Shown: in pieces, positions 1-12,700 of the stretch
Numbering within the stretch: the first letter of the stretch is position 1
Layout: every line of letters begins with the position of its first letter
NCBI GenBank assembly: GCA_029339195.1
Contig: JAPTJF010000273.1
Coordinates: 1 to 64,000 of the forward strand
DNA length: 64,000 bases
From: Micractinium sp. NFX-FRZ
Lineage: Eukaryota > Chlorophyta > Trebouxiophyceae > Chlorellales > Chlorellaceae
Direction: 5' to 3'
Notes under the pieces: model-generated
Databases searched by the model: none
What the model saw: only the letters and a program-made list of their open reading frames with translations
Told to the model about the DNA's origin: nothing
Translations under genes and position numbers: made by a program

Positions 1-143
1 CAAGGTGGGGAATTTGAAAACCCGGGCTTACAATGTAGGGAACTAATGCGGGAGAACCAGTCGGATCTACTGGTGCAGGCAGCTCTGAATCTTGAGCCCA
101 GCGCACAAACCCACCACCCTGCCAGCGCCTCGGACCGGCAGCC

Positions 144-3100
144 ATGCCCTCCTCGCAGTCCCGACTGCTCCTCGACCCACTCGACGGCCTCAGTTTGCCC
201 GCAAAGCACACGCTGTGGCTGCTCTGGGCGGCGCTGGGCGGCCTGGCGGTGTGGACGCAGCGGCGGCGCCAGGCCGGCTTTCGCCGCCTGCTGGCCGCCG
301 CGCCTGTTGTGCTGGCAAACCTGCTGACCCCGCTGCTGTTTGATGGCGAAACGGAGACCCTCTCCAACTTCTGTGTGGCCATCGCCACGGCCTGGATCAC
401 AAATGCCAAGGTTGGGCGGGTGCCCAGGGAGGGCTGCAGGCAGAGGGGTGGCCGGCCGTGCCAGGGGTGCCTCTCCGGCTTCCTCTCAGGCTGAAGGGGC
501 TACAGGGGCTATAGGCTGCAGGCTGCAGGCTGCCACTGTAACAACAGGGGTGCCTTCCCCCCCTGCCTTGCCCTCACGCTGGCCTGTTGTGTGCCTCCGG
601 TGGCAGGTGCTGGCCTGGGCGATGGGGCGTGGCTCGCTGGAGCGCCCGCTCACGCTGCCACACTTCCTGGCTGTCTACGCCTTGCCAGTCACGCCTGCCG
701 AGAGCGAGAGTGAGCCGGGTGGGCGGGCGATGCGCGCCGCCGTGCTGGCAGCAGCAGCCTTGGCACGGCGCTGGTGTGAGGCAGCCAGCTGTGAGAGGAG
801 TGGGGCTGGCAGCCTGCCATGCACACGCATTTGCATGCCAGCCAGCACAGGTGCAGTGGAACAGATCTGAGCCCCCTGGGTGGGTGCCCTGCAGGGCCAG
901 AGGAGCGAGAAGGGACAGCAGAGAGCGAGGGGCCTGCTGCTGCTGGTGGTCCCGCGGCACAAGCGCCAGCGCCGGCAGAGCCAGCAGGCCCCGACTCTCA
1001 AGCCAAGCACAAGGCGATGCAGCGCCGCTTCTCCCGCCGCTTCTCCCGCCGCTCGGCTGAGCCCCGCTCGGGTGAGTGAGTGGAAGGGAACAACATTGTG
1101 AGCAAGGCGAGGGCCGACTTGTGAGGGGGAGACAGGACAGCAGAAGCAGAGGCACTTGGCAGGTTGCAGGGCGGGGCAGGCCGGGCCAGGCAGGGGTTTG
1201 TCCTGGCAGTTAAATCCTCTGTCAGGGGATGTGTGAGAAAAGCGGAACGAATAGGCTGCACCAGGCAGGGGGCCGCACCTCACCAGGCACCGGGCAGGGG
1301 CAGGCCAGCAGCGGCCTACCTCCGCTGCACCTATGACCTCCCTGCCTCCCTGCCATCGCCTCTGCGTATATGCAGCCACCTACCTGGCTGCCCGCTTCCT
1401 GGCCAGGCTGGCAGGGCTGGCGCTGATCTCCCACATCCTGGTGCACTCCTCGCTGCCAGCGCTGCCCATGCTGCTGGTGGAAGGTGGGCCGGGCGGGGGG
1501 TGGGCCGGCTAACAGCCATGCCGCCTGGCGGCGTCTGCTGCCAGCCTGCACACGGTGTCGCTGCTCCCAGTCCCCCTGCCCTGCCTGCTTTCCCTCTGGT
1601 CCTAAATTGCCCCTAACCCCACCCACTCCACCCACCTTACCCATCAGCGGAAGGAAGCCCCACTCACTCGACCCGCCCTTCACCCCAGGCCCGCTCCACC
1701 CAGCCACCCACCCCACTGCATGGCACCTCTCTCCCCCCACCCTCCCACTGGCAAGCAGTCTTCTCCCAATACCTCATCCTGGCCACTGTAGCCGACGTGC
1801 TGCACGCGCTGGCCGCCGCCCTGGGGCTGCGCATCCTGGCGCACTCGGAAAACCCGTACGCCAGCACCTCAGGTGTGTGTGTGGGTGTGTGTGTTATGGG
1901 GGCGGGAGGCACTCAACTTCCCATGGGGGGCAGGAGTCAGTCGGTCGCAAGTGTGTGGGGCGGGGAACCGGCAGAGGCCGCCATTATCCTCGGAGGCTCT
2001 CTCTGCGCTGGGAGAGGCAGGCAGGCATCGTGGGAGCCAGCCTGGCAATTACAACATTGTCACGTCCGCCGCTCCCCGCTGATCCCCGCTTCCTCTGCCC
2101 CTAACCCAACCTCACCCGCCCAACCGTGCTTGCCTGCAGTGAGCGACTTTTGGAACCGGCGGTACAACTTGGTGGCAAGCAACGTGATGCGGTCGGTGAT
2201 TTACGAGCCACTCATGGAGGGGCGCCTGGTGCGGCGTGCCGGCGGCGGCGCCCCGGCGCACTTCTCACGCGCGCGGCGCATGGTGGCGGTGCAGGCCGTG
2301 TTTGTGGCCAGCGGTGCGGTGTACGAGGGGCTGTTCTGGTGAGGTGGTAATGGTGGGTGAGGAGGGGAGTGCGGGTTGCCGGACGGGGGGCCCAGGGCAG
2401 GCGCATGAAATTACTGCTGGGAAGCACTCGCCAGGATTTGCAGGGGAGAGCCGAGCCTGCGGCTGCCTTGCGCGCTGAGCTTGCGGCGCAGCACACGCCC
2501 CTGAGCATGCACGCAAGCAGCGGCACACCTGTTTGCTTCCAGCAGAGCTCACCTGGCCGCCTGTGCCCCCGCTGGCCACCCCTCCCTCCTCCCCCTCCCT
2601 CCCCACGGCCCGCCCGTGGCAGGTACCATGGCGGCCGCTTCACGCCCACCCTGTTGTGGCTGCGGGGCTTCTCCCTGTGGGGCGCCCTCATGGTGGCTGA
2701 AAACTACGCCAAGAGGGGGGCCAGGTGGGGGCGGCAGGTAGCGCGCGTGTGTGTGTGTGTGTGTGTGAGTGTGCGCTTTGGCAGTGGCAGTACGCAGTCG
2801 TGGGCTCACTGCGCGGGGCTGTGCAAGTGTTGGGTGCTCCCGGGAGGGCTGCAGGGCCAGGCTCGTATGCCTTGTGTCCCCCCTCAATCCAGCCCACGGG
2901 CGGTGCCCACTTTCGTGTTGCGCAACATGGCGCTCAACTGTGCGTGCTGCCGCCGGCTTGCTTCCTTCATTCCCGCCACCAATTGGGCTTGCAGGTGCGT
3001 CGGGGTGGAGGTGCCCACGCCGCTGGCGCGCGCCGTCTTCCTCACCCTGCTGCACTGGGTGCTGGGCAACTGGTGGTTCCCCCCTCTCAAGGAGATGGGG

Positions 3101-3187
3101 GTGATGCAGAAGGGGGCCTGGAGCATCGTGCAGGGGTGGCAGGCCCTGTGGCAGGCGGCGCTGCGCCTGGCAGCTCTCAACGGGTAG
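144..3187 (+). CDS. Wax-synthase-like MBOAT acyltransferase (catalytic His not seen)
   Basis: Predicted polytopic membrane protein of the plant wax synthase (MBOAT_2) type; enzymes of that family esterify fatty alcohols or related acceptors with acyl-CoA in the ER. Exons that join in frame: 144-410, 606-709, about 857-1071, 1376-1483, 1759-1872, 2140-2338, 2623-2724 and 2995-3187, giving about 433 residues. The third exon's start is the least certain. The ATG at 144 opens a hydrophobic segment (AKHTLWLLWAALGGLAVW). Exon 6 carries the family's FW-RR-NLV-S-R-Y block (SDFWNRRYNLVASNVMRSVI) followed by VASGAVYEGLFWY. Exon 7 has GFSLWGALMVAENYAK. In typical members the last two blocks contain His (GLMHE and LLHG); here Tyr and Trp occupy those places. 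The middle exon (about 857-1071) is hydrophilic and Arg/Ser rich, which is unusual. It converges with the kinase gene downstream. The family call is by motif only; substrate and even activity are open. Confidence 0.72.
2744..2774. repeat. (GT)n microsatellite in an intron
   Basis: GT dinucleotide run in the last intron of the MBOAT gene, just downstream of its donor. Confidence 0.9.
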
Positions 3188-3733
3188 GGCGGCTGGCCCC
3201 CTTCGCTGGTGCCCTTTGCTTCGCTGGTCATGATGCCATCCCCCTGCTCGCAAACACTTTCTACATGTTGTGTGCTACATACTGCTACCTAGGCTGGCTA
3301 GGCTTGCATGTGTGAGGTTGGTTAAATTTGGTGCTCTGGGCCTTCCACGTGTATTAGTCTTTGCAGTCTTGTCTTGTTGCAAGCCGAAGCGTGTGCCTCC
3401 TGGGGAGCGCCTGGGGCGCCTCTGCCCGCAGGTGCTGCTCATGCAGCATCTCTCTGCAGCGGGCACACAGGGAGGGAGGGGCGGGCTTCCTTTGAGTCAG
3501 CACCAGGTCGCAACGGCATTGACCCACAGCTTACGCAGGCTAACAGGGGTCAGCACCAGTCGGGGCAGCAGCGACCCGGGAGGCCCCAGGTCCTGCCAGG
3601 CTATCATGTGGTCAGTACCATCAGCTTCGGAGCAGCCACAACCCAGAGCCTTCCCAAGCAGCATGCATCGGTCACAAGCGCTCATGCTCTGCAAAGCCAC
3701 CTTCTGTGCACCAGCAGCCCCCCGCAACTGCTC
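3188..3733. other. Convergent 3' intergenic region (MBOAT / kinase)
   Basis: 546 bp between the stops of two convergent genes; no further gene or RNA is seen. Confidence 0.5.
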
Positions 3734-6700
3734 TCACTTTAGCCTCTCTGCGATCTCGCCAAACGCGGGCCTGGCGGAGGGGTCTGTTGCCCAGCAGTCC
3801 CTGTATGCATAGGGCGAAGGAGGGGGAGGGGTGCTAGAGCTATTGCATGACATAACACTGTCCCACATGCGCCCCACCTCCCGCTCCTCGGCTCTTCTGC
3901 CTCTTGGATCTTCTGCCTGCTTGGGCCCTGCCCCTCCTGCGTGCTGCGTGCAACTCCGCTGCCTGTACCCCTCTGCTGCCCCGGTCCGCTCCTGGCGCCA
4001 CCGCTTGCTGCCCCATGCTGCCACCGTGGCAACCGCTGTCCCCCCAGGCCACACCACGACACTCACGTCATCAGCGCCACGTAGGCATCCAGCCCCGCAT
4101 ACTGGGCGGTGTCCACCCCCGGCAGCTCGCCCCGCGGCGGCACGGGCGGCCGCATGCCCGTTGACATCTTTGCGATGACCTGCAGGCGCACAGCGGAAGC
4201 TGCAGATTCAGCTTCGGCTGAAGGCTGGGCTCTCATGACAGGGTGGCACCCCTGCACTGCAGAGCAAGCCTGCTGTGCCGCGTCTGGTTGTGTGCGGCCG
4301 GGGACAAGGAGCAGCAGGTGTCCGCAGGCCGACAGGGCGCGAGGGACGGACGGACGCAGTACAGTGTAGCGGTACGAGCGGTGCAGCGGTACACGGGGCA
4401 CTCACTCCAAAGTCGTGCACCCCCGCCCAGGGTATCTGCCACGTCAGCATCTCGTACATGACGCAGGCAAACTGGTAGACGTCTGCGCCGGCAGCCAGGC
4501 AAGGAGTCGGGCGGGCGGCGATGAGGAGGGGGAAGGGTAAAGATCGAAAAGGTACCGATACCAGCGCAGCGCAGCGCAGCATGCAGCTTGGGCACCCTCC
4601 CGGTTGGCATCAGAGGTGAGCACTTGGGTGCCTGCCAACATCACCTCCTGTGCTCCTCAGAAGCTTCTGTGCCGCACAGCATGCAGTGCACAGCATGCAC
4701 ACATGCACAGCAGGCATGCACAGCATGCATGCACAGTCAGCGCCAGCAGAAGCTCACCGGACGCCTTGGTGGCTGGGTGCAGATCCGAGTGCGTGATGCT
4801 GGCCAGCACCTCCGGGGCCTGCGGTTGGTGTGGTGGGGGGCGGAATGTGCTTGATGACAGCGGAGGGGCGTAGGCACAGCTTGGAAGGGCAGGAGCGGGC
4901 ATGGCAGGGCAGCAAAGAGCGGCAGAGCGTGGAGGCCCGGCAGCAGGCCTGCCCTAAGTCGTGCACGTGCTGCGTGCGGTGTACCGTGCATGCAACATTG
5001 TGGAGATTCCAATTCCAATACTGTGCATGCGGCAGTTTGGGGATTTTTGCTACCCAGCCTGCGGCGCTACGCACCAGCCAGCGAGGGTTCCTGTTTGCGG
5101 CCAGCGACGGCACAGTGCGCGCCCCTGCCGAGTCGTCTGCCCCGCGGCTCAAGTTGAAGTCAGCCACCTGCGCTCCAATTTGGGTTCGGCAGGAGGAGTG
5201 TCAGGATGCATTTTTTCCAGCGTGCGGGTGGTGCACTTTAACCTTAAGTTGGTGCAGAGCAGAGTAGGTAGCAGAACAGGTTGCATGGATGTGCTGGGCG
5301 GAGGCAGCGAGAACAACGTGTTTCCCATGCACACAGCTGGGGAGGCAGACCCCGGCGCCCGCAAGCAGCGCTGTTGGGCGGCAGGGTCAGTGGCCACAAC
5401 CGCCAGCACCACGGGAGGTGCCTGCCCATGCCTGCCCTGCCCCACCTGCCTGGCCGGTGGACCCTCCCTTACCTTGGCGATCCACGGCCTGTCTATGAGC
5501 ACGTTTGGTGAGCGCAGGTCTCGGTGGATGATGGGCGGCTGGTGGGAGTGCAGCGCAAGCATGCCCTTGGCCACGCCCCACAGCTGCATCAGGCGGCGTG
5601 CGCACACATGCGGTACAGCGTGCATTGTTATTGTTGTCATTTTCGGCAGTGAGGCGGGAGCCAGTTGAGGGTGCACGACATGCGGTACAATGGCACGTGC
5701 GGCTGTGAGGCTTGATGCACGGGCAGTAACGGGGTGGCGGCAGGTGCAAGGAGAGGCGGTGGCAGGCAGTGCGGTGCAGAGGGCAGTCCCGAGGGCGACA
5801 CGGGGCGGCGGTGCACAGGCAGGGTGGGATGCCCCACCACCCACTCACCAGCGACAGTCGGCGGATCCAAGTTAGCTGCTTTGCCACGACCTCCTGCTTT
5901 CCAGCGGCCCGCAGGATGTCGAACAGAGAACCCTGGCTGCAGTACTCTGCATGTGGCGACAGGCGCAGGCGGGGGGTGAAGCACGGTGCCCGCATGGGGG
6001 ATCTTGTGGAAATACACAGTCTGCAGCCATTCCCTCCCATCACATGGCAGGCAGGGCAGATCCAGGCAGCATGAAGTGAAGACCCGCCTGTGTGAGGGCT
6101 GCTCTGGAAAAGGACCTGCCGGCATGCTGCAGCTCACTCACCGGCATGCAGCACCTCACCCGCCTGCCCTGCCTGCCCCACCTGCCCAGCATATCAGCCT
6201 CCCCGCTGCGCACCCCTCCGTCAGCCCAGCCCCCCTCCCACCCGTCACGATGCAGGCTGCCTCCAGGCAGGCCCGGTGTGCCGCACCTGACCGCCTGCCT
6301 CCCTAGCCACCTGTCCATCTCACTATGGGCCGCGTCCCAGCCTGAGCCACCTGCCCGCCACCCCACAAGCACACCACCAGCGCACCCAGCCTGCCTGCCC
6401 CAGCCCCCCTCCTCACCCGTCACAATGCAGGGCGGCTCCATGCAGATGCCCATGAAGGCCAGCACGTGAGGGTGCTTCAGGTCCGCCATCAATTCCGCCT
6501 CCTTCCGGAACTCCCGCATCTCAGGCTGGGAGAGGGAGGCGGCGCCGCTGCCCCTGCCGCTGCCGCCGCCGCCGCCGCCTGGCTGGCCCGGTGGCCGGAA
6601 CAGCTCCTTGACGGCAAACGTAGTGCCGGTGCCGCTGTGCACAGACAGCCACACCTGTTTGAGCGCGGGGGAGCAGCGCAAGGTAAAGCATGTTTCATGG

Positions 6701-9202
6701 ATCTGTGCACGCTGCTGCTCACGCGACTTTTCAGCAGCATGGGAGCAATGGCCATGGCGCCTCCAGGCTGCTACCGTGACAGTGGGACAGGTGGGCGACC
6801 GGTGCAGGAATCTGACCAATCCTGGCGCCCCACTCCCTCACCGCCGGCGCTTCTTAGCCACCTGCCTACTCCGTGCCCGCTCTCCGCCCCCCACAGGATG
6901 CCAGCAGAGGGAGCTCAGTAGTGCCTGCTCACCTCCCCAAACGACCCGGACCCCAGGCGGGACAGCTTGCGCAGCGAGCCGTACTCAAACGTCCAGCGGC
7001 GCACGTCCAGCGGGCCCGCCCTGCCGCCGCTGCCGCTACTGCCGGCGCTGTTGCCGGCCGCCGGCCCCTGCTGCTGCTGTTCGTTGTCCGCCTGCAGGCC
7101 TGCCGGCAGCTGCAACGCCTGCTGGTGCCCGGGAGTATCCAGGTCGGGATGGCTTCTGCTGGCGCCACGGTCCCGCGGGCTGGAGCTGCCAGGCGAGTGC
7201 CCCAACCCCTCCTGTGCCGCTGCTGCTGCTGCCCCCACTGCGCCCCCTGCCGCTGCTGGGCGGCCTGCGATGCTGAGGGCTTCGGGGGTGGCTGGGCCGC
7301 CGTGGTGCAGTGTGAACGCCACCAGAAGCTGCACCACTTCCTCCTCCCGCCCCGCCTGTGCCGCCCGCATCAGCTCGCGCACCGCCGCCGACTGCAGGCA
7401 GCACCGGGCGCAGGCGCAGACAAGCAGCTCAGTTTATGGCTACTTGTCGTAATGTTTTACGGAGCTGCCGGCGGGACTCGTGAGGCTGGAAGAGCCGAGG
7501 GTGTAAGCGCTGAGCGCCGCCCAAAGCGTCGGTCGGTGCTCGCGTCAAGCCTGTTCACATGCAGCCCGCGCTTGCGCCGCCTGCCCCCGCCTGTTGCATG
7601 TTGCCCGGGCGACCCTTTGACCACCCCACCCAACGTGTTGCGCACAGTACAGAGCGTGCCAGCAGCAGGCCCCGGCTCGCCTGGGCAGCTGGCCGCTGCG
7701 GCAGCGCCTCCAGCGACGCCTGCGCCCGCAGCAGCCAGGCCATCATCTCCCGCTCCCCCAGCAGGTAAAAGTGCACCTCCTCCAGCCGCCCTGCCGCCTC
7801 GGCGCACACCCGCAGCGCGATCTGTGGGGGCGGCGGCGGGGGGGCATGCAGGCACGGCAGGCAGCCTCACGGACCAGGCTCGCTGACCCTGCAGCGCCGC
7901 ACATGCACCACTGCCACGTGCTGCTTGCAGAGCATCACATCAGTGGGCCTGTGCCGGGCCAGCCTAGTAGTACCAGGGGTGCAGGGTGCCCCACACAGCC
8001 GTGTCACGCCCCCCCAGGGGGCGGCAGCGGCGCGCACCTCTGCTGCCTCGGAGGGCGGGTAGCCGTAGCCTCCACAGCTGATGGCGGGGAGGGCCAGCGT
8101 GCGCAGCTTGTGGTCGTTGGCCAGCGCCAGGCAGGAGCGGTAGGCACGCTCCAGCAGGGGGGCAGAGTCGGAGGGGAAGGTGTACACGGGGCCCACTGGA
8201 TACCCAGGGAGGGGAGCAGGTTGAATAAGGTTGAATATGTTGAAAGAGTTGGTTTTGAAACAAAGTTCAGGGCCGGGATGGGGGCGGTGCTGGGCAGGGG
8301 GTGCCCAGCCCAGAGACACCCAGCCCAGAAAATGCATGGCACGCCGCATGTGGCGGACCCAGCTTAGGGTCTAGGGGTGGAAACCCTAGCGATGAGGAGG
8401 CTGGGCGAGGCATCCATGCACGTCTGCACCCCTGCACCGCGCTCCTACCTGTGTGGTTCATGTGCCCGGCTGGCCGCACAGGCGCTGAACAGCAGAGCAG
8501 GGTTGGCGCTCTCCCATGTGTGGCTGGCATGTGTGCCCACCTGTGTGTACGACGTGGCGCACCCCCAGGTTGCCGGCCAGCGTCATGCGCGCCTCCCCCG
8601 TGGGGCACCGCACCCCCGCCTCCACCTCCGGCACCTGCAGCCTCCCAGGCAGTGTGGGCGCCTCAGATGCAACACAAGGCTGATCAAATACCCCAGTGAA
8701 GACGACCTGAATGGCAGGCCAGACCACCATGCTGTGGCAGCAGCTGGCATCCGTGGCCGTAGGGCAGCGGCGGGGCAGCGGCAGCGGTGCTGGTGGCAAG
8801 GGTGCAGCGGGCGTGGCGGGGCCAGCAGCACATGTAGCGGGACTGCTCTGGAGGCTTGTGGAGGCTTCCTCTCACCTGGAGGAATGCCGCCTGCAGCGCT
8901 GGACCTGCCGCGCTGTGGATGGACCCTCTGGCAAAGCCGAGCCACATGCGCTGCAGCCGTGAATCCCGGAATCCTTGCGACGGCTCTAGTGGCCCCATCA
9001 TGCGCTCGTTCCCAGGGCATACCAGCGCATCCCCGTCAAAACTGGTGATGCTGTCGTTGACCAGCACCAGCTGGGTGGTTGGGGTGAGCCGGAATCGCAG
9101 CTGCGCAGGGGGCGCCTGCATGTGGGGGGGCGTGCCTTCGTGGTGGAGGCAAGGGGCGGCGGCGGGGCGGGGCGCCGCGCAGGGATGCGCACGGCAAGCC
9201 AC
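3734..9202 (-). CDS. Macro domain fused to a TKL (Raf-like) protein kinase
   Basis: Multi-exon gene of about 700 residues. The N-terminal exons (about 9202-8872, 8695-8530, 8200-8041, 7826-7681) form a macro domain, the fold that binds or hydrolyses ADP-ribose: GNERMMG, GSIHSAAGPALQAA, CPTGEA, HVVHTVGP, LALPAISCGGYGYP and a closing LEEVHFYLLGERE. Exons at about 7395-6930, 6656-6421, 5946-5853, 5592-5474, 5167-5077, 4818-4760, 4484-4409, 4183-4060 and 3805-3734 form a kinase: LGSGSFGEV glycine loop, FAVKEL lysine, HRDLRSPNVLID catalytic loop, ADFNLSR (DFN instead of DFG), APEVL, and the C-lobe CWATDPSARPAF. The halves join in phase 0 if the intron at 7680 uses a GC donor (CAG|GCGAGC) and the acceptor before SAAVRELM. 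If that intron is not spliced, the macro half ends with a stop near 7555 and the kinase would start at 7370. The translation start is 9202 or 9121. A duplicate of the exon-6 end lies at 6227-6270. Confidence 0.7.
4677..4738. repeat. GCATGC/CACAG-rich degenerate repeat in a kinase intron
   Basis: Clustered copies of CAGCATGCA and ACATGCACAGCA in direct order within one intron of the macro/kinase gene. Confidence 0.7.
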
Positions 9203-9342
9203 CGCTAGCGCCTCAGCCGCCTGCGATCCTCAGGCTCGTTGGAAACACTGCGCCCAGTGTGGCGCTGCGAGGGAGGGCGCCCGGCAGCCGCAGGCCTTTG
9301 GTAGCGCTTCGCGCGTGCGGCAGCTGCGTTTGGTGCAAGAGT

Positions 9343-9350
9343 TATAAATA
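9343..9350 (-). promoter_or_regulatory. Possible TATA-like element upstream of the macro/kinase gene
   Basis: An isolated A/T stretch (TATTTATA on the minus strand) in otherwise GC-rich DNA lies about 140 bp upstream of the ATG at 9202. Position and composition suit a core promoter; there is no experimental support in the sequence. Confidence 0.25.
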
Positions 9351-9748
9351 GAGTGTGCAAAGGCCGCGTGGGGCGGACAGGGCCTCTCCCCAATTGTGAT
9401 CTCGCCCAGGGCCTCCACAGCCGGCCATGTGGCCTCAGCAGATCAGAACCCTAGCACCCCCCTGCCTGTGTCCTTGTCTGATAATGCATGCTAGCAGGAG
9501 CGCTCTTGGCCTGATGGGAGGCACAATCAACAGTACGTCACATACCTCTTTGCCCGATTGCAATGCAAGTTCCCTGTTCCAATTGAGGACACACGATGGT
9601 GTTTGACATCACTGCATGCACGGTCAGGTTGTCCTGGCTGGACACTTATGGTGCCAACAACAAGCCTACTCATCTAGTCTACTCCGAAATGAATTGCTAT
9701 AAAGTGCTGCTACCTGCCGTGCTGCCTACTGCCTGCCTGGTTTTAGCA

Positions 9749-12700
9749 TCACCGCTGCTTGCCGCCGCGCTTGCCGCCGCCAGCCGCTGCCTGGGCGCGC
9801 TTGGCAGCCGCCGACAGCTCCTCCCTGAAGGGCGGCACCCCCTCCTCGTCACTGAAGTCGTATGCATCATGCGCGTGTGCCTCCGCCTGCAGTACCGTGA
9901 AAGGACAACAGTATCAGTGCCATGCATCAAGCGGGGGTGCCCCCGCGTGTAGTATAATGAGAGGGACAGGGCGGTGAGAAGCACGGCATGGTTGGTGGGG
10001 CGTTTGGCTGCTGTCACACAACAAGCAAGAACGGAGGGCAACGCCCCAATGTGGACCCGCCTGTCCTGCCAGCCCTGTCCCGCTGCTCACTTTAGCCTGT
10101 CCTGCCAGCCCACCTCCCCTTCTTCCTCTTCTTCTTTTCATTCTCACCTGCGGCACCCACTCCTCTGTGTCCTCTGCCGTGGGCGGCACGGGCGCCACCT
10201 CACCATTTGCCAGCTGGCTCACCCAGTCAGCAAACGGCTTGCCTGCAGGGGTAGGCAGGGGTGGTGGGCAGCGATGGCCGTTGTGGTCATGGTGGGTGGT
10301 CATGTAAGTGGGTTGGTGCATGGGTGGGTAGAGTGGGTTGGTGGGCGGGTGGGAGGAGGAAGCCCAGAGCGGTGGGGCAGCCACGGCGAGGGCGGCAGCC
10401 TCCGGGGTACACTCCTGCATGTGTGTGCGCTCCACTGCATCTGCTAGTCTAGTCTAGTCGTTACAGCTTTTCACATCCCCTGAAAGAGGATTCAACTTGG
10501 GACGAACTAGTACTCATCTGCGTGACCATGCATCACCAGTACCGCCCACTCACCCATCTTGACCATGCATGCACCCGCCCGACCACACATGCCCAGGATG
10601 TGTATACATGCACGCACGCCCCCACGCACCCGCTTTGTACATGCAGTGGCTCTTGCGTGCGTGCGACACCAGCGCCGACCAGCGCGGGTTGGTCTGCAGC
10701 GACTCCACGTGGCCCACCACAATCAGGGTGGCCCTGCAGACGTGGGTTGTTGTATGATTGGAATGAATGTCATTGGGCTGGGTGCAAAGCGGGTGCGGGA
10801 GGGGCAGTGGCAGGGCCGCTGGAGGGGGGGGGCCAGGCAGGGGGAGTGAGGGCAGGTAAGAGAGCAAAGGAGCTGCAAGCGTCGTGGAGCAAGCGCTGGC
10901 CTGCCTGGCGCCCACACCAAACTGGCGCTGCTCAATGCACACCAACATGGCGCAGCACAGCAGGCAGGCCACAGCATGGCACGGCATGGCAGGGTGCTGA
11001 CCTGGCGCGCGTCAGCCCCACGTTGATGCGCCGCTCGTCTGCCACGAAGCCGATGCCGCGCGTGCCGCGCTGCGAGCGCACGGTTGAGAAGAAGGCAATG
11101 TCCTTCTCCCGACCCTGCAGCCGGTGGTTGTGGTAGAGACGTGAGGAAACGGAGGCAGGGCTGGTGAGGCAGGGAGGCAGGTGCGTGCCACACATGCGTG
11201 TAGATGGATGGGTGTGCATTGGTGGAGGAGAAGGCAGGCCTTCCTCTGTTTATGACTGACCCGCTCACAAGTGTCGGCACAACAAACTTGGCAGCCACCA
11301 CCGTGCCAACACTCGCTCACCCACATGTGGCTTTTCAAACCAGACCAAATATTTCTCATTGACAACTGCAAATAAAAAACAATATCATAAAGAGTTTTTG
11401 CTAGCTGGCGCGTGCCCGCCCACCTGGAATCCGTCTATTGTGTTGATGTCCACCAGCTTGGCTGCCTCGTCACCCAGGGCTGCCTTGAACAGCCGGCGCA
11501 GCAGCGTGACCTGCGGGGGGAACAAGGGGCGGGAACGGGGGACGGGGCGGCAGTATGGCAGGGGGAGGGAAGTGCTGGAGTGGACCGGAGGGGCGGAGCG
11601 CTACAGCCCCTGAGCGCGCGCGGGTGGCGCTCGGCCTCCCACCGCTCCCAAAGCCACACACCCTCTCCAACTCCAACGCAGGTGCTGTACCATTTACCGG
11701 CCCTGGCTGCTGCTCCCTGCACCCAGCTGGCCCCGCAGTGTATCCCGCCCGGCGCCCTGCCCGGCGTGCACGCCCCCCGCTTGCCTGCGCCTTGTATGGC
11801 GAGATGACGGCGACCGAGGGCTTGGCGCCCACCAGGGCGGCGTGGCGGTGGCGCAGCTCGCGATACATCTGCAGGGTGGGGGGAGGGTGGGGGCAGGCAT
11901 GAGCGCTGGGTTGTAGTATGTGTGGTTGTGGCGTTGAGCGGATGCCGCGGGCACGAGAGGGTGGAGCGAGCGGTCATTGAGCTGCATGACGGTGATGCAA
12001 CGGCCAGCCAATGCCTGCCAGAACTGCCCCCACATGCCGGCCCCCTACCCTGCCGGCGACTGTCCTTTCTTACAAGCGAGCTGCATTCACCATCCCCTCT
12101 ACTTCCAGGCTCCCAACCCCAGTCCCATCAGCCCACCCGCCCCCCTGGCCCACCCGCCCTGGCCCCCACCTGCAGCACCATCTCCGCCTCCTTCTCCCAT
12201 GCTCCCAGCCTCTCCGCACACCCACCCAACCACCACCCCCGCCCCGCCCCCACCTGCAGCACCATCTCCGCCTCCTTCTCCCATGCTCCCAGCCTCTCCG
12301 CACACCCACCCAACCACCACCCCCGCCCCGCCCCCACCTGCAGCACCATCTCCGCCTCCTTCTCCCATGCTCCCAGCCTCTCCGNNNNNNNNNNACCCCC
12401 GCCCCGCCCCCACCTGCAGCACCATCTCCGCCTCCTTCTCCCATGCTCCCAGCCTCTCCGCACACCCACCCAACCACCACCCCCGCCCCGCCCCCACCTG
12501 CAGCACCATCTCCGCCTCCTTCTCGTTCACCAGGGAGCTGCTGCCCTCAGGCACCGTCTCCTGCAGCCACACAAACACAAACATGCATAAGAGACTGAGA
12601 TACGGTTATGGGTGGAGCAAAGAGCCTACACCCCAAGGCCACCGTCTCCTGCAGACACACAAAGAAGACATACATGCCGAACAGAGTGAGACCATGTCGA

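Noticed and set aside
574..1379. Minus-strand frames of 190-234 codons opposite the MBOAT gene
   Set aside because: Antisense shadows of a supported multi-exon gene, with no domain content.
12167..12530. CRISPR-like regular repeats
   Set aside because: The 84-bp units are contiguous, with no variable spacers, and sit at a splice junction of a eukaryotic gene.
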